Positions 57,095 through 64,000 of a stretch of DNA of 64,000 nt are shown here, in pieces (position 1 is the stretch's first letter; every line of letters begins with the position of its first letter). This stretch comes from Acorus gramineus (taxonomy: Eukaryota; Streptophyta; Magnoliopsida; Acorales; Acoraceae): positions 559,056-623,055 of the forward strand of contig JAUJYN010000023.1 in NCBI GenBank assembly GCA_030737835.1, written 5' to 3'. The position numbers and the translations under genes are program-made. A model generated the notes under the pieces. The model was not told the origin of the DNA and did not search any database. It saw only the letters and a list, made by a program, of their open reading frames with translations.

Positions 57095-57962
57095 ATGGTA
57101 GATATCGTCTACCCCGAGTTCAAGGTGCAGCGAACGGTTGATGGTGACAACACACATCAAAACCCTCAGCAGGTTAGGGGAGCCTTGTGTCGGATGAAGC
57201 TGAAACCGGCAAATGAAATCCTTGACCAGCTGAGGAAGAGGGAAAAAGAAAGGGAACTTCTCAGCATCTGAGAAGGATACATGTAAAGCGAATTAGGATT
57301 ATGATGCTTCATGATGTCGACGAATTTGTATGGAGTGGGTGTGATGGTGACGGAATCAGGAATGGATAGAGAACTTCATAGCTTCTCAACAATGTCCATT
57401 GACATGGTGAAGTGAAACTTGAAGACAAAAAGGAAATTTGTCCTTTTTTGGTTTTCTCTCTCTTCTCCTCAAAGGCTGACGTTTACATTAAGGGGAATGT
57501 TCCTCCTTGAGAACCCCCCATAATGATAACGAAGGCGCGAAAATCAAGATCGTGGAAGATTTGCCACCGAAATCTTCTACAGAGATCGAGGGACAGCTGG
57601 CGTAGAAGACAAGGCGTCAGTTTTGACAGATGTGCAGCTGACGGGGCAAGTTTATGATGCATTTATCTCAAGCTTTCCATGTGGCATCATGGAAAGACAG
57701 ATCATCAAGTAGACCTTCACGACCAGATCGATAGACGCGACCAGGGACATCCTGCTCGTTGGTATTCTACAAGGCGTTTCTACTCGTTCATCACAAGTTT
57801 GTATATTCGCATAGTGCAGGTCATTGAGAAGAAAACTGAGGTGCCTTGATTATTGAGCGTTACAGCGTGAATGGGGGAACATGCAACGGGAAGAAAAGTC
57901 TACGAACTTCACCAAGTACGCTAGTAGACAAGATAAGAGCAAAGCAGAGCCAAAAAGTAATT

Positions 57963-57968
57963 TTTATT
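57963..57968 (-). terminator. Poly(A) signal after E4 gene A
   Basis: The minus strand reads AATAAA within TCTTTATCCAATCAATG...; the same context follows gene A of E7. Confidence 0.55.
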
Positions 57969-58074
57969 CATTGATTGGATAAAGATTACAAAAAAAAAAT
58001 CCTATCTAGGATGATCAGCCTTCCGCTCTGTCTCCTGCTCAGTTCTTCCCACGGTATCTCCTCTCCCTTGCAGC

Positions 58075-59237
58075 TCAATGCAGCACGGGCAGCTCCTTGT
58101 TGCTCATCTCTTGAAAACCACGCGAGCGGTCAGCGTAGCCCAGGTGGTATCCGCTGATAAACTCCAAGAGATGTTCCTCCTCAGTGCCCGCACAAGCTTC
58201 ACGAAGGTCTCGCATCTGGCGGATCAGGGAAATAGAGACCACGTCTGTTGAGGCTTGCAAATTCCTTGATGAACCAGCCAGAGGGAGATCGACATCTAGA
58301 AGACGATCTTCCGGAGTAAGAGCAGCTTCTACACCAGCACCTAGAATCACGGGGGCACCACGGGATTCATGTCACTGGTGGGAGGAACAATGCCCCTAAG
58401 GGCAGTGGAGGATGAAGAGGGTGAAGACGAAGAAGAAGAAGAAGAAGATGATGTGGAGGAAGATGATCGAACGGAGGGCGGTGGCGAATGGGTAAGGTCC
58501 ATCGGTGGGGCAATGGAACACGATCCAGAACCCAACCGAAGGAGCCTCAGAGAACGCCGCCTCGGTCCTCCTCTCAGAGCGGAAGGAATGGAAACCGAAC
58601 CAAGGCCACTGGTGGACTCAACCACATTGGCAGGAAACGTCGCTACGGGTGGCGTGCGTCTCGGTTCCTCCAATCCAAGAACCTCCCACCATAATCGGTT
58701 TGGATACTCCATCACCCGGGAGATGTCGCCCATCTTCACCTCCTCGATCTCCGGCCTGGGGGCATCCACTCGTGGCCTCCGGGGATGACACAGGTGGCTG
58801 CGCGATGAGTCCTAGCCGTCTGGCATCCAAGGACCCTGGAACCGGATCCGACGATCCTGCCAGTCAAAGATGTCACCTCGGGACATGTCGAGGACCAGTT
58901 CTGGCGCCCTAGCCCGGTGGGAGACGTAGAAGGAGGGGGACCGCCTGGAGGTTGAAGCCTTGACCTAGTAGATCCAGCGGATTTCTGACAGGCCAAGTTC
59001 AACTCCCGTCCTCCTTCCCAACGCGACCACCCACATCATAATGCGGTACACGTTGGGGACAGCCAGAATGGGGGGGAGGGAAAGACCCCCATCCTTGAAA
59101 TAACTTGGATGGAGGAGAACGGTGTCTGGGTAGAGAGCAGGGACTTCATCCTCAACCAACTCGTCTACCACGTAGTTTGAGGAAATACCTAACTCTCTGT
59201 GAAGGGCTGCGGTAATGGTGATTTTTTGCATATCCAT
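58075..59237 (-). pseudogene. E4 antisense gene A
   Basis: It starts MDMQKITITAALHREL at 59235-59237 and follows E7 gene A closely: DELVEDEVPALYPDTVLLHP, SYFKDGGLSLP (with a short deletion after it), VPNVYRIMMWVVALGRRTGV, ELGLSEIRWIY. A TAG near 58963 replaces the Gln codon of E7. After it, homology continues in shifted frames: DISRVMEYPNRLWWEVLGLE, Ser-rich tract, then LREACAGTEEEHLLEFISGY at the C-terminus near 58130. The E4 copy shows that the true C-terminus extends beyond the E7 stop at 36039. Confidence 0.72.
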
Positions 59238-59297
59238 GAAGTTTTCAAGAAGCAAAAGAAAGGACGAGATGGGATAAGAGGCACTTCCCACTCGGCC

Positions 59298-59306
59298 TTT
59301 AAATAT
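59298..59306 (-). promoter_or_regulatory. TATA-like box of E4 antisense gene A
   Basis: The minus strand reads ATATTTAAA 61 bases before the ATG, within sequence conserved with E7 34870-34959. Confidence 0.58.
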
Positions 59307-59484
59307 TATCGAGGCGATGCTTCGAAAGGGCAGCAGCACTTATTTGCTGCGGATACTGAGGTGTAATCAATGCCTTGAAAATGGGTTTCACAAAATCCAA
59401 AGAGGTGCTGACGTTTGTGTTTTCTAAGGGAAGACCACGGGAGGCCACGCTCCATTAAAGTTTTACTCTCTCGACAATTCAAAA

Positions 59485-59503
59485 GAACAGGAGAGGGGGC
59501 ATC
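59485..59503 (+). promoter_or_regulatory. E4 polypurine tract
   Basis: GAACAGGAGAGGGGGCATC directly precedes the TGTGGAGG start of the 3' LTR and is almost the same as the E7 tract. Confidence 0.82.
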
Positions 59504-60308
59504 TGTGGAGGTAAAAATCCGCACCGAGAAACGTGTCACGTCAAGGCAGATGTGGGCCATCACACTTGGAGCCCACAAATCCGAATCCGAATCTATGATG
59601 TCATGATGACATTCCCGAATGCGCTACACGATTAGATCAAGGGTCTAGTCGGACAGTCAAACACCTCGTGGAAGAATACCACTCTGAGTAGTTAAGGCAC
59701 GATCAAATTAGAGGACTGGTTGGACGACCTTACTCCTCACGAACGAGCAGGGAAGACACGACCAGACAAGAGGACTAGTCGGGTAATCTTTCACATCGCA
59801 GACGTACTCGAAGACGTAACATATGCACAAGTAGGCCAAAGAGCCATGAGCAGACCAAAGAAACCGTCAAAGGACCATAAACGCCTGTAACTACCAGGCG
59901 GACAGGTGAAGCCCGCTAATTGCGCGACGTGGGCACGACGTGCCTCATTAACACATGGGGGTTTCCATCAAAATCGCCCACTAAGTGATCAATGAGGAGA
60001 CGGTTACAACAGCCAAAGGGTAGTGGAAGCGGCAACTAGCTGAGGTGACCCTATAAAAAGGGAAGTAACTCAATAAGCTAAGGTATCAAATCAAATCTGA
60101 TTTACTACTTTCAAGCCACCAAACTTTGAGTGAGTTTTGTATTGAATTCCCGACTAATACATCTCTTCGGAGGGCCTTTGGCTAGCACCACACTGGTGTC
60201 TCCCTCATCTGTTTTGTGAGTGCAGGATCCATCCTTATTTGGATCCGAGTTCGTGAAGGAAGGTTTCGAAGACCGATAGTTTAACTGAAGGGAAAATTAT
60301 CCTCCTCA
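59504..60308 (+). repeat. E4 3' LTR, 805 bp
   Basis: It begins TGTGGAGGTAAAAATCC and ends ATCCTCCTCA. The ends match those of E7 and E8 in opposite orientation. Degenerate copies of the U3 unit (GACCAGAC...GTCGGG) lie at about 59640-59800. A TATA box (TATAAAAA, 60052-60059) marks the U3 end. The matching 5' LTR is not in the window. Confidence 0.86.
60052..60059 (+). promoter_or_regulatory. TATA box in E4 LTR
   Basis: TATAAAAA about 250 bases before the LTR end, after the U3 repeats. It is a plausible core promoter for sense transcription of a full element. Confidence 0.55.
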
Positions 60309-60585
60309 TTATGATGCACATAACTTATATTCATGTTTTGTCTACATGTCTTGTTCGAATATGTTGTGGTATGTACATCAAGCAATGCGACATGTGCTTT
60401 AATTATCGACGCACATGAATTATCATCATGTTTTGTGTAAGTGTCTTGTTCGACTATGTTGTGGTATGTACATCATTGATGAGATATATGCTTTACTTTT
60501 TGATGCACATAACTTAATAACCGAGTTTTGTGTGCTTGTCTTGTTGGACTATGTTGTGGTATGTACATCATTATAATCATGTTTC
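60309..60585 (+). repeat. ~93 bp tandem repeat, three copies, at the E4 right flank
   Basis: Copies start GATGCACATAACTT (60312), GACGCACATGAATT (60408) and GATGCACATAACTT (about 60499). They share TCTTGTTCGA(A/C)TATGTTGTGG and TATGTACATCA. E4 ends exactly at the left edge of this array, so it inserted next to or inside it. Confidence 0.8.
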
Positions 60586-60645
60586 GTGTGATTTTTTTTG
60601 TGTGAAGAGGAACAGTTGAAACATGTTTTGATGGTCTCTGCTTGC

Positions 60646-61859
60646 TGTAGATACCCAAATTTTGACTGTCCAAAGAAATGAAAATACTTCAAGTAATATT
60701 TAGAAATGACCACATTTTAACATCTAATAGAAAACATCTTTAAAAAAGGGAACAAGAGAAATCCTAGCCATAACACTTAGAAAAATCAAAGAACCAGAGA
60801 TGGGACTGCCCCCTGACCGACCCCAAACTGCTTCCCTCGGATGGGACATAAAGCAGCATTTAATGCTGACGATTGCAGCTGCTTATTCCCTTTAACCACC
60901 CTATCTTGGCCGGTTCAAACCTAGTAGTCGACCCAAGCCACCGCTTGTCAGATATGGGACATTTGGCAGGTCATCATAGGGGCGGCTACATCAAATTAAC
61001 CGCCCCTCACTGGGCGGCTAGTTTCAATTAGCCACCCCCTTCCTGGACAATGTCAGAAGAACAAATATCTAATGGGGGTCAAATCAAACATCCTATTATC
61101 CATTTGATCTATTGTCCATTGGACATTCCCCTGCCCCTCTTTTACTATAAATAGGGGGTGTCCAAGACATTTCTAACACATCATCTATCCCCAATATCAA
61201 TCCATCAACCACAATTAGCTCAATCAAACCCCCTTACACTCACTACTTGAAACCTTTCAGAGAGAAAGAGTCCTATTTTGAGCGAAGGAAACCCATTTCC
61301 TACACAAATCCACTCTCCAAATCCCCTCTCCAAAACCCAAGTTAAACCCAGCTTAACCTTTGCCAAACCCTAACCCATTTTCTACTCAGGTTCTGCCCAA
61401 ATTGAACCAAAACCCAGGCAGCTAATCACAACTAGCCATCCCCTTTTAGGTGGCTAACTTGCACTAGCTGGCCCACATCCCACTCACACCCTGCCCTTTT
61501 AATTCCCAGAAGTAGAAAAGGATTCCCTGTTTTTAACCTCTGTGTGCGGCAGGCCCGTATCTCAAAGCGGAGAATCCACAATCCCCCCACGAAAGCAATC
61601 AATTCCACACCCACTTTTCCTACTTTTTGAGAAAACAGGTGGCGATCACAACCACCCCTGAATCCTCCTGAGGAGCTGTCGGGCCCCTCAACAAGGAACT
61701 ACCCCCCTTTCCCTCTTTCCGAGAGACGATCCAGCCGGGCCCGCGCGGCACAATCCGATCCGAATCCCTGGAAAACCCCCCACACACGCAAGAAGACCAT
61801 CTTTTTCGGAGGCCTCCCAACAACTGAAAGCGACCCTGTCCCAAAAAACGATACCGACA
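60646..61859 (+). repeat. Solo LTR of another family, 1214 bp
   Basis: It runs from TGTAGATACCCAAATTTTGAC to CGATACCGACA. It is flanked by CTTGC (60641-60645) and CTTGT (61860-61864), a target duplication with one change. A TATA box (CTATAAATAG, 61145-61154) lies mid-way, as expected for U3/R. No primer site or coding region follows. Orientation is inferred from the TATA box. Confidence 0.78.
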
Positions 61860-62028
61860 CTTGTGAGACTGAGAAATCACAAAAAGTTTACTCTTAAGTG
61901 ACTGACGAATTGAAAATGGTATAACTTAGTTGTTTTACTTTTGTCGTTTTTTATGGTTTTATTTTTGTGGAAGTTTCATTAACTTAGTTTTTTTATGTTC
62001 ATCTCTTAAATACTACATCAATATTTTA

Positions 62029-62552
62029 GTACGGGCAAGGAAGGAGCTGTGAAGTTTTTCAAAGCCTTTGCGTGGCTGGGCAATGCAAGCAGAGATGATT
62101 TGGGGATGATTATATTTCTCCTTTTTCATTCAAAGCATTGGTTCTTACTGATAGTTGACAGTGAGAAGAAGACATTCGAAGTGTACAATTCGCTAAGCGG
62201 AGAAATCTACTAATCGTGGGCGTTTACTGTGGTAAACTTGCTAAAGGAAATGATACTGAATTACGCAAAAGTTTGGCCGATCAACACTCACTCAGAGATT
62301 CTTTGGCCGATCAACACTCACTCAGAGATCCCAAAACAAGTCAAAGGTTAGGATTGCGGTCTGTTTGTATTGCACTGGATTCAATTGGTTTACGAAGGCA
62401 GCAAGTTTCATTTCAAGTCACTCGAAGACATGGCCGTTCATGAGTGCCAAGGTCGCATCTACGATTCTAGCGGACCGGGGTTGTCTAATGTAGCAGAGAT
62501 GTTTTGCGCATCTTGTTTGAACAATTTCTTGTGTCTCTTTTATGCGGTGTAA
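62029..62552 (+). pseudogene. Ulp1-like (C48) cysteine peptidase exon, broken
   Basis: After a TTTTAG acceptor-like site the frame reads KEGAVKFFKAFAWLGNASRD, GMIIFLLFHSKHWFLLIVD (catalytic His in KHW), KKTFEVYNSLSGEIY, then DCGLFVLHWIQLVYEGSKFH with the catalytic Cys at 62355-62357. TAA (62211-62213) and TAG (62349-62351) interrupt an otherwise continuous frame. The residue expected to be the catalytic Asp (YDSL) is Asn (YNSL). Just before the Cys, a 27-30 base unit coding WPINTHSEI is duplicated (62276-62330). Ulp1-like domains occur in plant SUMO proteases and in Mutator- and CACTA-type transposons; which applies here cannot be told. Confidence 0.75.
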
Positions 62553-62833
62553 TTTTTTGTTTGAACACATTCTCCTCTAGGTGTTTGATGTTGTTAAGTT
62601 TTGTTACAACACTTCCCTCTCTTTTGGATGTTGTTGATTTGAACAATTACCCCTGTTTAACATAAACATATGCCTACTTGTATAAATCATACATTTAGTT
62701 TGTCCGTGAATCTATGTTAAGTTATGTTTTTTGAACACTTGATTTATCTGTTTGGATGCTGCTTATGTTTCATTTCCAGTCCTCTCATAGCATACATTCT
62801 TTATGATTAATTTTCAATAGTCTAGTACTCTTA

Positions 62834-63131
62834 GGGGTGGTTTGGTAAGTGATAAGTGTTGGGATAAGGAGTAATTATGATGATAAGTGAGTGGGAGGAC
62901 AGTTTATCCCCCTTTGGTATAAAAAAATAATTGGATAAACTATGAACAATTGTCCCGATTTTGAAATAAAAATGGGGATATTTTGTTCCACCTAAAGGCT
63001 GGAATAACATTTATACTCACTTTTTATCCCAATTTTGACAAATGTAAATATGAACAAAATTGATAGATTTTTTATCCTCTAAAATTAGGACAACTTATCC
63101 TGAAAACCTTATTCCCTTGCCAAACCAGCCC
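62834..63131. mobile_element. Tourist-like (PIF/Harbinger) MITE, 298 bp
   Basis: Terminal inverted repeats GGGGTGGTTTGGTAAG and GGGCTGGTTTGGCAAG (reverse complement of the right end) match at 14 of 16 bases. They are flanked by TTA at 62831-62833 and 63132-63134. It has no coding capacity, and the AT-rich interior fits a MITE. Confidence 0.8.
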
Positions 63132-63379
63132 TTAGTATATGACGGGTAGCATATAAGTTCTTGAATAGGGTATATGCGTCAATAAAATAAGTATATATCA
63201 AATCAACCAAATTATGGTTACTTAACATTTATTTCCAACCTAAATTATAGGACATTTGAAATGTTAATACATCATATCCAGTTTCGAATAGCAAAACATT
63301 GAAACTATGAAGAACATTCACAAAATGCTTGACTATGATGCCATCCACATCTCAAATTTCCCTTCCATATAAGTCGATT

Positions 63380-64000
63380 GTTATGCGAACTGAGAATACT
63401 GTTGTGAACTTGGTGTTGGTGGTGTGCAATTTGTAAGCGTAACCTATCTGGAATGCTTCTCCTATTGCTGCTTCGATCGTCAATTTTTCTGAGATCATAT
63501 CAACAAAACAAAGAGACTAATAAAATCCGTAAAAGTTTATCGACGCATATGCGCCTTTAGAGTAGGTACGTGCTAAGTACAAAGAATCATATACTCACAT
63601 TTTTCTGCTTGTTGACGACAACTTCACACCGTGAAACCTTTCGCTTAGTTTTTGGGCGACCCTTCGATTGCACAATGAGAGGCTAGTGCTTGCTTTATTT
63701 TCACTATTTCTCTTTATGTACTTCCCTTCCTTTGAACATGCAAAAATAATTGTCTTCAGGTCACCTTCGAGAGTGAACTTTCTTCATGTCTTAGTGACAC
63801 CAAAACCACTACGGAAAGCAAAAGCCTTATATTGAGAGTACGCTTCATCAATGGAGTCAAACTCCATCCCAACAATTAATTTTTTATTTGCTTCATAATA
63901 TTTAATATCATCAGCCTTTTCCATTGGGATTCATTGCTTCTTCACATTGAAATTCAACATTCAGTCCCATGTATTCCAAATAATTAAGGTCCATCATTTC
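63380..64000 (-). pseudogene. FAR1-type DNA-binding domain fragment, decayed, open to the right edge
   Basis: The minus strand codes GMEFDSIDEAYSQYKAFAFR then SGFGVTKT, the start of the FAR1 zinc-binding domain, followed by a TGA (usual Arg), KFTLEGDLKTIIFACSKEGK, and after a frameshift KGRPKTKRKVSRCEVVVNKQ. A further block near 63300-63490 (AAIGEAFQIGYAYKL) may be a later exon. Upstream sequence (LNYLEYMGLNVEFQCEEA) continues to the window edge. FAR1 domains occur in FRS/FHY3 transcription factors and in related Mutator-like transposases. The C-terminal transposase part is not seen. Confidence 0.65.

Larger units (their letters stand above)
51765..57405 (-). pseudogene. E4 antisense gene B, interrupted by a solo LTR and cut by E8
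   Basis: Reading the minus strand: start MSMDIVEKL at 57403-57405, followed by a TGA; then (frameshifted) PFFPLPQLVKDFICRFQLHP, RVLMCVVTINRSLHLELGVD and DDIYHLYD. The solo LTR 53264-57094 interrupts, then LRKTEHAFYLWARKDVVPLV and FFMQLSDLWKFPTGGPHDGP follow. A 76 bp GTAAGT...CAG intron (52988-53063) comes next. Exon 2 holds SVVKFEQ-type sequence (MVKFEQIGHAQELEEKDFHK), a Ser/Pro-rich region and GCLLEDDLESACQVTTEVLF. A second intron follows (donor mutated to AT, acceptor TTTGTTTTTCAG), then exon 3 starts and is lost at E8. It belongs to the same protein family as gene A. Confidence 0.65.
15388..60308 (+). mobile_element. E4: old Tat/Retand-type Ty3/gypsy element dispersed over 45 kb by nested insertions
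   Basis: Pieces in collinear order on the plus strand are gag (15388-17250, split), RT plus two RNase H domains (30208-31769), integrase (43041-44128), spacer (44129-44524), antisense genes B and A (57405 to 51765 and 59237 to 58075 on the minus strand), polypurine tract and 3' LTR (59504-60308). The second RNase H (VDGAS...CDSQL) and antisense genes between integrase and 3' LTR are marks of the Tat/Ogre/Retand group. Reading frames resume across the inserted elements, which is the key evidence. The 5' LTR, protease and RT N-terminus are missing. No duplicate of the right-flank TTATG could be checked. Confidence 0.82.

Noticed and set aside
58369-58912. Acidic plus-strand frames opposite E4 gene A
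   Set aside because: The Glu-rich run is the complement of the Ser-rich tract of gene A. The E7 counterpart supports only the antisense reading.

Overview
This is plant nuclear DNA, almost entirely LTR retrotransposons of the Ty3/gypsy superfamily inserted into one another. No intact host gene, tRNA, rRNA or CRISPR array is visible. The evidence for a plant is initiator-Met tRNA primer sites (TGGTATCAGAGCC), Tekay/Del-type chromovirus polyproteins with long LTRs, Tat/Retand-type polyproteins with two RNase H domains, FAR1-like and Ulp1-like fragments, and CAG-to-TAG type decay. It fits a large-genome angiosperm; the species cannot be told. I name the elements E1 to E8.

Layout. 1-4285: 5' end of chromovirus E1 (minus strand; gag open to the left edge, 3.3 kb LTR), inserted into the 3' LTR of E2. 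4286-13154: chromovirus E2 (minus; LTR, decayed pol and gag, 2.4 kb LTR), itself inserted into an E3 LTR whose right part is 13155-14039 (plus). 14040-15387: AT-rich spacer with a ~1 kb element carrying long inverted repeats. 15388-60308: one old Tat/Retand-type element E4 (plus). About 8.7 kb of its own sequence is spread over 45 kb: gag at 15.4-17.25 kb, RT/RNase H at 30.2-31.8 kb, integrase at 43.0-44.1 kb, two antisense genes at 51.8-59.2 kb and the 3' LTR at 59.5-60.3 kb. It is interrupted by a solo LTR (16162-17062), a head-on pair of chromovirus elements (17251-30207), a chromovirus-like LTR (about 31770-43040) that contains the RT-less Tat element E7 (33897-42854), a truncated Tat element E8 (44525-51764), and a solo LTR with a perfect target duplication (53264-57094). 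60309-64000: right flank with a ~93 bp tandem repeat, another solo LTR, a broken Ulp1-like peptidase exon, a Tourist-like MITE and a decayed FAR1-domain fragment reaching the right edge.

The most interesting content is (i) a two-gene antisense module shared by E4 and E7, with a conserved TATA-like box, poly(A) signal and spliceosomal introns; the two genes look like tandem paralogues; (ii) conserved splice-signal-like motifs inside the otherwise divergent chromovirus LTRs, including a 36-39 nt candidate mini-exon; (iii) a ~5.5 kb LTR/LTR inverted repeat that could fold as a long hairpin RNA; (iv) tandem arrays of a 60 bp palindrome-bearing unit in the U3 of the Tat elements. Element boundaries are read from TG...CA ends, primer sites, polypurine tracts and target duplications. 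Family names come from recognisable protein motifs; no database search was possible.
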